Assembly (NCBI RefSeq): GCF_030271535.1
Contig: NZ_JASCXJ010000002.1
Span: 310,001 to 374,000, forward strand
Source of the DNA: Nocardiopsis sp. ATB16-24
GTDB taxonomy: Bacteria > Actinomycetota > Actinomycetes > Streptosporangiales > Streptosporangiaceae
Direction: 5' to 3'
Length of the DNA: 64,000 nt
Both the position numbers and the translations under genes were made by a program. The first letter of the stretch is position 1. The number at the start of each line of letters is the position of its first letter. Shown in pieces: positions 44,202-53,558 of the stretch. Below the pieces are notes generated by a model. The model was not told where the DNA came from. It ran no database searches and saw nothing but the letters and a program-made list of their open reading frames with translations.

Positions 44202-45034
44202 GCCTCCCAGCGCTTACCGGTGATCCGTTCGTAGACCTCGACGTACCGGGCCCGGGTCGCTTCCACGATCTCATCGGGGATCTCGGGGCCGGGCGGGGTG
44301 CGGTCCCAGTCGGTGACCGTGCTGGACCAGTCCCGGACGAACTGCTTGTCGAACGCGTGTTGGGGCCTGCCGGGCTCCCAGTCGTCGGCAGGCCAGAACC
44401 GCGAGGAGTCGGAGGTCAACACCTCGTCGGCGAGTACGAGCGTGCCGTCCGCCGCACGGCCGAACTCCAGCTTGGTGTCGGCGATGATGATGCCGCGCTC
44501 GGCGGCGATCTCCGCACCGCGCTTGTACACGTCCAGGGTCACCGTGCGCAGATGATCGGCGGTCTCCTGCCCGATCTCCTCGACCACGTCGGCGAAGGTG
44601 ATGAACTCGTCGTGGCCCTCGGTCGCCTTGGTGGTGGGGGTGAAGATCGGCTCAGGAAGCTTGGACGCCTCCACCAAGCCTGCGGGGAGCTTGATCCCGG
44701 AGACCGTGCCCTGCTTCTCGTACTCCTTGAGCCCCAACCCCGCGAGGTAGCCGCGAGCGATCCACTCCACCGGCAACATGGTGAGCCTTTGGCAGCGCAC
44801 GGCACGTCCGGCCCATTCCTTGGGCACGTCGGTGGCGGAGATGATGTGGTTGGGCACCACATCGGCCAGCTGTTCGAACCACCACAGCGAGAGCTGAGTG
44901 AGGATCTTGCCCTTGTCGGGGATAGGGGTGGGCAGTACGACGTCGTAGACGCTTACGCGGTCCGAGGCCACCAGGATGAGGTCGTCACCGTCGGCGTAGA
45001 CGTCGCGCACCTTGCCCGAGTGCAGCAGTTCCAT
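44198..45034 (-). CDS. purC: SAICAR synthetase (PurC)
   Basis: A 278-residue enzyme of purine synthesis that joins CAIR and aspartate with ATP. Signatures: HSGKVRDVYADGDDLILVAS at the N-terminus, DRVSVYDVVLPTPIPDKG, EWIARGYLAGLGLKEY and the C-terminal IIADTKLEFGRAADGTLVLA with DEVLTSDSSRFWP. ATG 45034 follows AGGAACAC. It is six bases behind a GntR-family gene on the same strand, an unusual partner, and both lie between two CRISPR arrays. Confidence 0.95.
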   Translation of the reverse strand: MELLHSGKVRDVYADGDDLILVASDRVSVYDVVLPTPIPDKGKILTQLSLWWFEQLADVVPNHIISATDVPKEWAGRAVRCQRLTMLPVEWIARGYLAGLGLKEYEKQGTVSGIKLPAGLVEASKLPEPIFTPTTKATEGHDEFITFADVVEEIGQETADHLRTVTLDVYKRGAEIAAERGIIIADTKLEFGRAADGTLVLADEVLTSDSSRFWPADDWEPGRPQHAFDKQFVRDWSSTVTDWDRTPPGPEIPDEIVEATRARYVEVYERITGKRWEA

Positions 45035-45040
45035 GTGTTC

Positions 45041-45787
45041 CTACCTGGAGATCTCGTAGTTGTAGGTGGTCCAGCGGCGGGGTACGGAGACGGACTGGCC
45101 GAACTCGATCACGTCGCCTTCGGTGCTGAAGACCCAGTTCTGCTTGCGCAGCACCGGGGAGCCGAGCGGGATTCCGAGTGTTGCGGAGTCCTCTTCCGAG
45201 GCGATGTCGGCGCGGAGTTGGTCCCTGCCGGAGGCGGGTGTGAGCCCCGCGTTCTCTTCCACGTACTTCGGGGTGCCCTGGGGCAGTCGTCTGGCTTCCA
45301 ACAGCGACGGGGCCGAGTCGGCCAGTTCGCCCTTGAACCAGGACGTGCTCGCTGAGGAGGGCACGCCATCGCGAAGGGTGACCCGCCGGCGTCGGATGAC
45401 GTTGGCTCCGGTGGGAACGCCCATGGCGTCCGCGACGTCCTCGGGAGCCGGTACCAGTTCGGCCGCCCGGATCTCGGCACGCTCGTTGTCGGAGTAGATC
45501 TGGCCCTCAAGGCTACGGATCACGCGGTCCCTGGCACTGGCCGCCGTCTGGTCGCGGGTGACGATGCTGCCCCTGCCCGGCTCGCTGCGCACCAGGCCTT
45601 CGGCCTTGAGTACCCCGACGACCTTGGTCGCGGTCGCGAGCGAGATCTTCCATTTCGCGGCGATGGTGCGCACCGAGTCGATCTTCTGCCCCTCTTGGAG
45701 CGCACCGGACTCGATCTCGGCCTTGATGTGTTTGGCGACCTGGAGGTAGGGCGGGTCGGTGCGTTGAATCTGAGGCGGAGGCGACAC
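45041..45787 (-). CDS. GntR/UTRA-family transcriptional regulator
   Basis: A 248-residue regulator. The winged helix (residues 12-75) shows YLQVAKHIKAEIESGAL, SVRTIAAKWKISLATATKVV and GLVRSEPGRGSIV. A UTRA ligand domain follows (RRRRVTLRDGVPSSASTSWF, SPVLRKQNWVFSTEGDVIEF). GTG 45787 has AAGGAG six bases upstream. It is operon-linked to purC. Two GTACTAGTAC palindromes upstream are likely its own operators. The ligand may be a purine-related metabolite or sugar, but nothing in the sequence shows which. Confidence 0.88.
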   Translation of the reverse strand: MSPPPQIQRTDPPYLQVAKHIKAEIESGALQEGQKIDSVRTIAAKWKISLATATKVVGVLKAEGLVRSEPGRGSIVTRDQTAASARDRVIRSLEGQIYSDNERAEIRAAELVPAPEDVADAMGVPTGANVIRRRRVTLRDGVPSSASTSWFKGELADSAPSLLEARRLPQGTPKYVEENAGLTPASGRDQLRADIASEEDSATLGIPLGSPVLRKQNWVFSTEGDVIEFGQSVSVPRRWTTYNYEISR

Positions 45788-45818
45788 AGACGGCTCCTTC
45801 CTGGTGGACGTGCTCAGT

Positions 45819-45913
45819 GTACTAGTACGCATAGAGGTCCGGTTGTGTGAGCTGGGGGTTCTGCCCACCGATATCTCTTGTAGGCATCGAAAATCGATAC
45901 CGTACTAGTACGG
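45819..45913. promoter_or_regulatory. Two GTACTAGTAC operators upstream of gntR-purC
   Basis: GTACTAGTAC occurs at 45819-45828, 32 bases before the gntR start, and again inside the longer palindrome CCGTACTAGTACGG at 45900-45913. Spacing is 83 bases between corresponding points, about eight helical turns. Such paired identical palindromes fit an autoregulated GntR dimer. Confidence 0.7.
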
Positions 45914-46136
45914 AAACACCTTGCCTCCTATAACAAAATCCTCGGCCCCAGGGCACAGCACGGACGAGGATTCCGTTGTCCAAGGCAAAGCCCGGTCGCT
46001 CGCGTGGAATCTCGGAGTACGTAAGCGTTGACAGGCCCATGCGGTACGTAGCGAGCAAGCCTTGAACCTGAACCGAACGGACAAGGGAGGCGACGGGAAG
46101 AAGCAGCCGTAGGCGCATTCTTCGATGCTCGCCGAG
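45914..46136. other. Intergenic, no supported gene
   Basis: About 220 bases between the distal gntR operator and the second possible dehydrogenase remnant. No frame is credible and no promoter pair is clear. Confidence 0.35.
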
Positions 46137-46190
46137 CAGATCCGGCGAATCTATGGGGTCGGAACCCGCTTGCAGCGGTCCTGTCCTGGA
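46137..46190 (+). pseudogene. Possible second dehydrogenase 3' remnant, opposite strand
   Basis: The plus strand reads IRRIYGVGTRLQR with CAGATCCGGCGAATCTATG, similar to ITQIYEGTNQIQR near the end of the intact acyl-CoA dehydrogenase. The match is short with several changes and could be chance. Confidence 0.35.
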
Positions 46191-46227
46191 TGTGGGGTCC
46201 GCGATCGGACCGGGGTCCACAGGTCCC

Positions 46228-46379
46228 GGACGGAACTTAAGAACGGTGGTCATATGAGGTGCCGGTGCGGTAGGAAGGCGTCAGGTGATCATGGTCTGAC
46301 GCACCTGGGTGAAATGTCTGTTTTTCAAGAAGTTGGAAAAATGGCTGTCTGCCGCTGGTAAGTTCGCAGGTCAGTGACT
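46228..46379 (+). promoter_or_regulatory. CRISPR leader 2
   Basis: 152 bases upstream of array 2, homologous to leader 1. Most differences lie in the distal half; the array-proximal part, from GGGTGAAATGTCTG to CAGTGACT, is almost unchanged. Confidence 0.75.
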
Positions 46380-46773
46380 GTACTCCCCGCGTACGCGGGG
46401 ATGGACCCCCACCACCTCTAAGAAAAGCACGGGGGCAGGAGTACTCCCCGCGTACGCGGGGATGGACCCGAACTCCCAACCCTCGACAATCTCCAAACCC
46501 GGTACTCCCCGCGTACGCGGGGATGGACCCTGGTTTCGGCACCTGTTCCGATCGATCATTTCGTGCTCCCCGCGCACGCGGGGATGGACCCGGTGGCGGC
46601 ATGACCCAGCCGTGGGTGGACGTGTGCTCCCCGCGCACGCGGGGATGGTCCTGCATCCTGACCTCAGCGCAGACCGCATCGTCCGTGCTCCCCGCGCACG
46701 CGGGGATGGTCCCGAGTCCAACGCCGCCCTGCACATGCCTGACCGGTGCTCCCCGCGCATCCCGGGGCCATCC
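46380..46773 (+). CRISPR. Type I-E CRISPR array 2, 7 repeats
   Basis: Repeats begin at 46380, 46441, 46502, 46563, 46624, 46685 and 46746, all 61 bases apart with 33-base spacers (six in total). The first three repeats are a variant starting GTACTCCCCGCGTACG and ending GGACC; the fourth starts GTGCTCC but ends GGACC; the fifth and sixth are the ancestral form seen in array 1. The seventh is degenerate (GCGCATCCCGGGG). The leader is on the left, so variant repeats are the newest. No cas genes are within 17 kb to the right or 46 kb to the left. Confidence 0.95.
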
Positions 46774-46840
46774 CCACGGACCGCTCGGACCGACCTCCCC
46801 AAACCCCGGCCGGGACCCAGGGAACACGACACACCACGCC

Positions 46841-46898
46841 AAAAGGCCCCGCCGCACGACTCGCGTCTCCACCGAGACCGGTCGTGAGCAGGGCCTTT
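46841..46898. terminator. Large bidirectional terminator
   Basis: AAAGGCCC (46842-46849) pairs with GGGCCTTT (46891-46898). Inside, CACGAC/GTCGTG and TCTC/GAGA extend the stem. It terminates both the acyl-CoA dehydrogenase transcript and the CRISPR transcript, which converge here. Confidence 0.75.
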
Positions 46899-46914
46899 CC
46901 TGGTTCTTCGGGGC

Positions 46915-48069
46915 CTACTTCAGCAGCTGGCGGGCCATGACCATGCGCTGGATCTGGTTCGTGCCCTCGTAGATCTGCGTGATCTTGGCGTCGCGCATCA
47001 TGCGCTCCAGCGGGAAGTCCTTCACGTAGCCCGAGCCGCCCAGGAGCTGGACCGCGTCGGTGGTGATCTCCATCGCGGCGTCGGAGGCGTAGCACTTGGC
47101 CGCGGCGCCGTAGAAGGGCAGGTCCTCGTCACCGCGCTCGGACTTGGCGGCGGCCACGTAGACCATCTGGCGGGCGGTCTCCAGCTTCATCGCCATGTCG
47201 GCGAGCATGAACTGCACGCCCTGGAAGTCGGCGATGCGCTTGCCGAACTGCTTGCGCTCCTTGACGTAGGCCACGGCCTGGTCGAGGGCGCCCTGGGCGA
47301 TGCCGACGGCCTGAGCACCGATGGTGACGCGGGTGTGGTCCAGGGTGCGCAGGGCGATCTTGAGGCCCTCGCCGGGGGCACCGACGATGCGGTCACCGGG
47401 CAGGCGCACGTTGTCGAAGAACAGTTCGCGGGTGGGGGAGCCCTTGATGCCGAGCTTGCGTTCGGGCTCGCCCAGGGTGAAGCCCTCGTCGTCGGCGTGC
47501 ACCACGAAGGCCGAGATGTTGCGACCGCGCGCGCCCTCGGGGTCGGTCACCGCCAGCACCGTGTAGTACTTGCTCACCCCGGCGTTGGTGATCCAGGACT
47601 TCTGTCCGTTGAGCACCCAGTCGTCTCCGTCGGGCAGGGCCTGGGAGCGCATGCTCGCGGTGTCGGATCCGGCCTCGCGCTCGGACAGTCCGTAGGAGAA
47701 CATCGCCTCGCCGCTGGCCACCTGGGGAAGGTAGCGGCGCTTGACGTCGTCGGAGGCGCCCAGGATGAGCGGCATGGTGCCGAGCTTGTTGACGGCGGGG
47801 ATCAGGGAGGAGGAGGCGCAGGAGCGGGCCACCTCCTCGATGACGATGCAGGTGGCCAGGGCGTCGGCGCCCACGCCGTCGTACTCCTCGGCGATGTGGG
47901 GGGCGTGGAAGTCCGTGGCGACCAGGGCCTCCAGTGCCTCCTGTGGGAAGGCGCTCTTCTCGTCGACCTCCGCCGCGTGCGGGGCGATCTTGTCCTCGGC
48001 GACGGAGCGTACGGCGGCGCGCAGCTCCTCGTGTTCCTCGGTGGTGGTGAACAGGTCGAAGTCGCTCAT
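46915..48069 (-). CDS. Acyl-CoA dehydrogenase
   Basis: A 384-residue flavoenzyme that oxidises acyl-CoA to enoyl-CoA. Family stretches: SYGLSEREAGSDTASMRSQA, WITNAGVSKYYTVLAVTDPE, ERKLGIKGSPTRELFFDNV, RKQFGKRIADFQGVQF and the end LGGSGYVKDFPLERMMRDA followed by TQIYEGTNQIQR. The catalytic Glu is in IYEGTN. It matches short-chain/butyryl-CoA dehydrogenases in layout. ATG 48069 follows AAGGGACGCGAG. It is divergent from a TetR gene with shared palindromes between, suggesting that TetR controls it. Confidence 0.94.
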   Translation of the reverse strand: MSDFDLFTTTEEHEELRAAVRSVAEDKIAPHAAEVDEKSAFPQEALEALVATDFHAPHIAEEYDGVGADALATCIVIEEVARSCASSSLIPAVNKLGTMPLILGASDDVKRRYLPQVASGEAMFSYGLSEREAGSDTASMRSQALPDGDDWVLNGQKSWITNAGVSKYYTVLAVTDPEGARGRNISAFVVHADDEGFTLGEPERKLGIKGSPTRELFFDNVRLPGDRIVGAPGEGLKIALRTLDHTRVTIGAQAVGIAQGALDQAVAYVKERKQFGKRIADFQGVQFMLADMAMKLETARQMVYVAAAKSERGDEDLPFYGAAAKCYASDAAMEITTDAVQLLGGSGYVKDFPLERMMRDAKITQIYEGTNQIQRMVMARQLLK

Positions 48070-48103
48070 CTCGCGTCCCTTCCGGAGGCCCCTCTCGGTG
48101 TCT

Positions 48104-48137
48104 GGCACCGGGTGCCTTTTTATGGCATCTAGTGCCA
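48104..48137. promoter_or_regulatory. Paired palindromes between acyl-CoA dehydrogenase and TetR
   Basis: GGCACC-G-GGTGCC at 48104-48116 and TGGCA-TCTAG-TGCCA at 48123-48137 share the TGGCA/TGCCA half-site. They lie 35 bases upstream of the dehydrogenase start and 79 bases before tetR, as expected for operators of the TetR protein. Confidence 0.6.
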
Positions 48138-48215
48138 GAGTAAAGGGTGGAAGTGGCGATGTACACCGACGGGGTCGGATAGCTTCGTGGGACCGGGGTG
48201 AAGAGGGGTGGACCG

Positions 48216-48929
48216 ATGGAGCGGTCGGGAGGTCGGGGAGGCCAACCGCGTGTGCCCACTCGGGAGGTGGTTCTGGCCGCGGTGCGGCTGTTCACCGAGA
48301 ACGGGTTCGAGGCCACGACGATGGACCAGATCGCCGCCGACAGCGGGGTGAGCCGCCGCAGCCTGTTCCGCAGGTTCGGCTCCAAGGAGGACATCCTCTT
48401 CGCCGGGCACGACGAGCTGTTCTCCACCGTGGCCGGTTACCTGAGGGCGTCCCCGGACGAACCGCTGACCACGGTGTTCGCCGCCGCCCGTCTGGTGCTC
48501 CAGGACTACCTGGGGGACCCGGAGGTCACCCTGCCCCGCTACCGCCTGGTGCGGGCCCACCCGCGACTGCGTGACCGGGAGGTGGCGATGACCGCGCGCT
48601 ACCAGGCCGCGTTCAGCCGCTATCTCGCCCGCCAGGAGGGCACGGAGAGCGGCTCACCGGTCGCGGAGATGGCCGCCGCCTCGCTCATCGCGGCGCACAA
48701 CCACGTGCTGCGGGGGTGGCTGCGCGATCCCGAGCAGGACGGCCAGGAGGTGCTGGCGCGATTCGAGGAGGCCATGGACCTCGTCCGCCGGGTCGCCGAA
48801 CCGATGCTGCACGCCGAGGGCGGGCCGGGGAACGACCGGGTGCTGGTGGCGGTCTATCCCGGCGGCATCGGACGCGAGGAGCTGCTGCGCCGCATCGGTG
48901 CGGCCGTGCAGGAGTCCGGGAGGGTCTGA
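48216..48929 (+). CDS. TetR-family repressor
   Basis: A 237-residue regulator. HTH at residues 20-65: TREVVLAAVRLFTENGFEAT and TMDQIAADSGVSRRSLFRRF. The C-terminal part is of the acyl-CoA-responsive style only by neighbourhood. ATG 48216 follows GGGGTGGACCG. It is divergent from the acyl-CoA dehydrogenase gene and likely represses it, releasing DNA in response to acyl-CoA or a fatty-acid derivative; this is inference. Confidence 0.87.
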   Translation: MERSGGRGGQPRVPTREVVLAAVRLFTENGFEATTMDQIAADSGVSRRSLFRRFGSKEDILFAGHDELFSTVAGYLRASPDEPLTTVFAAARLVLQDYLGDPEVTLPRYRLVRAHPRLRDREVAMTARYQAAFSRYLARQEGTESGSPVAEMAAASLIAAHNHVLRGWLRDPEQDGQEVLARFEEAMDLVRRVAEPMLHAEGGPGNDRVLVAVYPGGIGREELLRRIGAAVQESGRV

Positions 48930-49061
48930 CGCGGGGAGTCGTCACCGCTCCCGCATACGGGTGACCTCCCCCCCCGCATGGCCTGGGTCGAGTCGTGGCG
49001 CGCGTAGTCTGGACGGGGTCGGAAAACCGGGCGAGCACACGATGCGGAGCGGACGGCGGAG

Positions 49062-50687
49062 ATGAGTGTGGACACGGCGAGTGCCGCCAAACAGGAGTCA
49101 GAGGTCACCCGCGAAGCGGGGCGGCGGCGTACGTTCGCGGTCATCTCCCACCCCGACGCCGGTAAGTCCACACTGACCGAGGCATTGGCCCTGCACGCCG
49201 CGGCGATCTCCTCCGCCGGCGCGGTCCACGGCAAGGGCGACCGCAAGGGGGTGACCTCGGACTGGCTGGAGATGGAGCAGGACCGGGGTATCTCCATCAC
49301 CTCCGCCGCCCTGCGCATCGACTACGAGGGATGCGTGCTGAACCTGGTGGACACCCCCGGTCACGCCGACTTCTCCGAGGACACCTACCGGGTGCTGTCG
49401 GCGGTGGACTGCGCGATCATGCTGCTGGACTCGGCCAAGGGCCTGGAGGCGCAGACGCTCAAGCTCTTCGACGTGTGCCGCGCCCGGAAGATGCCCGTGA
49501 TCACCTTCGTCAACAAGTGGGACCGTCCGGGCCGTGAGCCGCTGGAGCTGCTGGACGAGATCGAGCAGCGCATCGGTCTGCGCCCGACCCCGCTGAACTG
49601 GCCGGTGGGCATCGCGGGGGACTTCCGTGGGCTGGTCGACCGTCGCAGTGGTACCTACACCAGGATGATCCGTACCCCCGGTGGCGCCCACAAGGCGGTC
49701 GAGGAGGTCGTGGACGCCGACAAGGCGGCCGAGATGGAGGGCGAGGCCTGGATCCAGGCCGGCGAGGAGATCGAGCTGCTGGAGGCCCTGGGCGCCGACT
49801 TCGACGAGGAGTCGTTCATGGCGGGGCGGTCCTCTCCGGTGCTGTTCGGCGCGGCGTTGCCCAACTTCGGGGTCGGCCAGTTGCTGCGGGCGGTGGTGGA
49901 GTTGGCGCCGGCCCCGGCGCCCAAGGCCGACGACCGGGAGCGACCGCGCCCGGTCTCCGAGCCGTTCTCGGGCCAGGTGTTCAAGATGCAGGCCAACATG
50001 GACAAGAACCACCGGGACCGGATGGCGTTCGTGCGCATCAGTTCGGGCAGGTTCGACCGCGGCATGGTGCTCACGCACGCCCCCACGGGGCGCCCGTTCG
50101 CCACCAAGTACACCCAGGCGGTGTTCGGCTCGGACCGCACCACCATCGAGACGGCCTACCCCGGCGACGTGATCGCGTTGGTCAACGCCCAGGCCCTGGC
50201 GGTGGGCGACACGCTCTACGACGGACCCAAGGTGGTCTTCCCGGCCATCCCCAGTTTCGCCCCGGAGCACTTCGTGGTGGCCCGCTCCAAGGACGCGAGC
50301 AAGTACAAGCAGTTCCAGCGCGGTATCGCCCAGCTGGACGCCGAGGGCGTGGTGCAGGTCCTGACCTCGGACGTGCGGGGCGAGCAGGCCCCCGTGCTGG
50401 CCGCGGTGGGGCCGTTGCAGTTCGACGTGGTCCGTCACCGCATGGAGCACGAGTTCCGCTCTCCGGTGGAGACCTCGCCGCTGGACTACTCGGTGGCCCG
50501 TCGCACCGACGAGGAGTCGGCGCCGAAGCTGCACGCGTTGTCGGGCGCGGAGGTGCTCCGACGTCGGGGCGACGGTGAGCTGTTGGTGCTGGTGCACAAC
50601 AAGTGGCGGTTGCGGGTGATCGAGCGCGACAACCCGGATCTGTTCATGGAGCCGTTGCTCGCCGGTGGGGTCGCCGAGGGCGAATGA
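49062..50687 (+). CDS. prfC: Peptide chain release factor 3
   Basis: A 541-residue translational GTPase that removes RF1/RF2 from the ribosome after termination. G1 is VISHPDAGKSTLTEAL, the switch region has QDRGISITSAAL, G3 is LVDTPGHADFSEDTYRV and G4 is FVNKWDRPGREPLELLDEI. The RF3-specific parts include NWPVGIAGDFRGLVDR and RDRMAFVRISSGRFDRGM. ATG 49062 is preceded by GGCGGAG. Length is normal for the family. Confidence 0.96.
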   Translation: MSVDTASAAKQESEVTREAGRRRTFAVISHPDAGKSTLTEALALHAAAISSAGAVHGKGDRKGVTSDWLEMEQDRGISITSAALRIDYEGCVLNLVDTPGHADFSEDTYRVLSAVDCAIMLLDSAKGLEAQTLKLFDVCRARKMPVITFVNKWDRPGREPLELLDEIEQRIGLRPTPLNWPVGIAGDFRGLVDRRSGTYTRMIRTPGGAHKAVEEVVDADKAAEMEGEAWIQAGEEIELLEALGADFDEESFMAGRSSPVLFGAALPNFGVGQLLRAVVELAPAPAPKADDRERPRPVSEPFSGQVFKMQANMDKNHRDRMAFVRISSGRFDRGMVLTHAPTGRPFATKYTQAVFGSDRTTIETAYPGDVIALVNAQALAVGDTLYDGPKVVFPAIPSFAPEHFVVARSKDASKYKQFQRGIAQLDAEGVVQVLTSDVRGEQAPVLAAVGPLQFDVVRHRMEHEFRSPVETSPLDYSVARRTDEESAPKLHALSGAEVLRRRGDGELLVLVHNKWRLRVIERDNPDLFMEPLLAGGVAEGE

Positions 50688-50742
50688 CGTCCCTCCGGCC
50701 CGTTCCGAGAGGCCGTCCGTGCCGTTTTCACGGAGCGCCCCA

Positions 50743-50765
50743 GGTATTCACCTCGGGTGAATACC
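50743..50765. promoter_or_regulatory. Perfect palindrome with 10-bp arms downstream of prfC
   Basis: GGTATTCACC-TCG-GGTGAATACC. The arms contain AT-rich bases typical of protein sites rather than GC-only terminator stems, and no T-run follows. It begins 56 bases after prfC. Confidence 0.5.
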
Positions 50766-51169
50766 GATGACGATCCGCCTGCTCCGACGGGGCGTGTGAA
50801 CTTCTGTGCCCCGAGCACGGTCCGCCTCCCTTCGTGCCCCCGGTTCCGCCGTGGTCCGGGGACCTTGGCCTCCTCCCGCCACAGGTGGGGACGGCAGAGG
50901 CGAAGATCACCGGTTGTGGGGTACCCCGCCTCAACCCTTGTGATCAGGGCGAAGGTACCCTGAGAGGTGGCCACTAGGGCACTTCCGGACACCTGTCCGC
51001 ATCGAGCTTCGTCCGACTTTGTCCATTTCTGTGAAAGGCGGTCGGCGGAGGCGGGGGCGGGCCGACGACGGGATGTCCGGAGGACCGGTACAGGAGACGA
51101 GGCGGTGTCGGGAGGATCCCCGGCGTCCCGTGACGTCTCAGGGTGATCACGAAATAATCGACAGCCGGC

Positions 51170-51288
51170 AAAGTTTGCAAATCTTCACCGTGCGGTAATT
51201 CGGCTCACGTCTGGGTATGTGTTGCATGTCACCTGTTCGTGAATCGGTGAAACTTATATGGTTTTGCTTAACTGTCGTTTAACAAAAC
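51170..51288 (+). promoter_or_regulatory. gltA upstream control region
   Basis: Three candidate sites are seen. AAAGTTTGCAAA at 51170-51181 resembles the RamB motif of corynebacteria. TGTG-N8-CACC at 51218-51233 resembles a CRP/GlxR site. GTTTTGCTTAAC at 51261-51272 and GTTTAACAAAAC at 51277-51288 form an imperfect inverted repeat. RamB and GlxR control acetate and central-carbon genes in Corynebacterium; transfer of that model here is inference. Confidence 0.4.
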
Positions 51289-51382
51289 AGAACAATAACG
51301 AGTGAAGCAGGAACGTGGCGGCGGACCGCCCCGCGTCTGACGCATCTCACGTATCCCCCGCCTGGAAAGGTTGACCTCGGGC

Positions 51383-52672
<1,290 letters not shown>

Positions 52673-52687
52673 CCCTTTCGGACACAG

Positions 52688-52728
52688 CGAGAGCGCCCGC
52701 CCGCGTCACGACGGGGCGGGCGCTCTCG
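52688..52728 (+). terminator. Terminator of gltA
   Basis: CGAGAGCGCCCGCCC pairs with GGGCGGGCGCTCTCG over 15 bp, starting 16 bases after the gltA stop codon. Confidence 0.85.
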
Positions 52729-52907
52729 CGTCGTCCGCGTCGGTCGCCGTCGTTCCTCCCCAAAGGAACGGGGTATCACAGCTGTCACAGGGACGGTGGG
52801 CCGTCCCTCTTTCCCCTTATTTTGCGGTCGGCCGTCCTCGGCGGTCGTCCTCCGGGGGAAGGGGCTGGATGCGGCCCCCGTCCGAGGGTGCGCGAAGGGA
52901 GGCGACG

Positions 52908-53558
52908 ATGATCCGGTACGCGTTGACCGGTGACCTGCTCGGTGAACTGAGGCGGCACTGGTGGGTGGTGGTCCTTCGTGGGATCGCCGCGCTCCTCTTC
53001 GGTGTGATCGCCCTGGTGTGGGTGGACAAGACCCTGGTGGTGCTGGCGATCATCTTCGGTTTCTACGCTCTGGTGGACGGCGGGGCACTGGGTTACGCGG
53101 CCTATCGCGCGAGACCGGGCAACCGGGCGCAGTTGGTCGTACAGGCGGTCCTCAGCGTCCTGGCCGGGCTGATCGCCCTGTTCTGGCCGGTCGTGGCGAT
53201 CCTCGCACTGGTGTTGGTCATCGGTTTCTGGGCGGTGTTCACCGGTGTCGCCGAGATCGTCACCGCCATCCGTCTGCGCGCACACCTGAGCTCGGAGTGG
53301 CTGCTGGTCTTCGTCGGCGCCCTCTCGATCGTCTTCGGTCTGCTGCTGTGGTTCTGGCCGCTGGCGGGCGCCCAGGCCATCATGCTCGTGATCGCGGTGT
53401 ACGCCATCGTCTTCGGCGCGGTGATGACCGTGGTCGGATTCCGTCTGCGCAACGCCGACGCCCTGCCCCCGGGAGGAGCGACCCCCCTCGACCGACCCGG
53501 CGGTCGTCACCGGAGCCCCGACGAGGACTACCCCGAGGACCCCGACCGGCCGGCCTGA
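52908..53558 (+). CDS. HdeD-family membrane protein
   Basis: A 216-residue protein with six hydrophobic segments in the HdeD/DUF308 pattern: WWVVVLRGIAALLFGVIALV, LVVLAIIFGFYALVDGGA, LSVLAGLIALFWPVVAIL and LLVFVGALSIVFGLLLWFWP. HdeD is linked to acid resistance in E. coli; in actinobacteria the role is unknown. ATG 52908 has GAAGGGAGGCGACG. The tail is polar and Pro/Asp-rich. Its last 31 bases overlap a convergent gene. Confidence 0.88.
   Translation: MIRYALTGDLLGELRRHWWVVVLRGIAALLFGVIALVWVDKTLVVLAIIFGFYALVDGGALGYAAYRARPGNRAQLVVQAVLSVLAGLIALFWPVVAILALVLVIGFWAVFTGVAEIVTAIRLRAHLSSEWLLVFVGALSIVFGLLLWFWPLAGAQAIMLVIAVYAIVFGAVMTVVGFRLRNADALPPGGATPLDRPGGRHRSPDEDYPEDPDRPA

Larger units (their letters stand above)
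50688..51382. other. Long intergenic region before gltA
   Basis: 695 bases with no supported gene. It holds a perfect palindrome at 50743-50765 and an AT-rich block from about 51150 to 51300 with several candidate regulatory sites upstream of gltA, described separately. Confidence 0.55.

Noticed and set aside
45822-46253. A 143-residue minus-strand frame between gntR and CRISPR leader 2
   Set aside because: It runs through the operator palindromes and the leader start, and has no domain.
43590-48200. cas genes around the CRISPR arrays
   Set aside because: All genes here (purC, gntR, acyl-CoA dehydrogenase, TetR) have clear non-Cas identities; none resembles Cas3, Cascade, Cas1 or Cas2.
50757-50963. 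A 68-residue plus-strand frame starting inside the 50743 palindrome
   Set aside because: Arg/Pro-rich composition, no ribosome site and no family.
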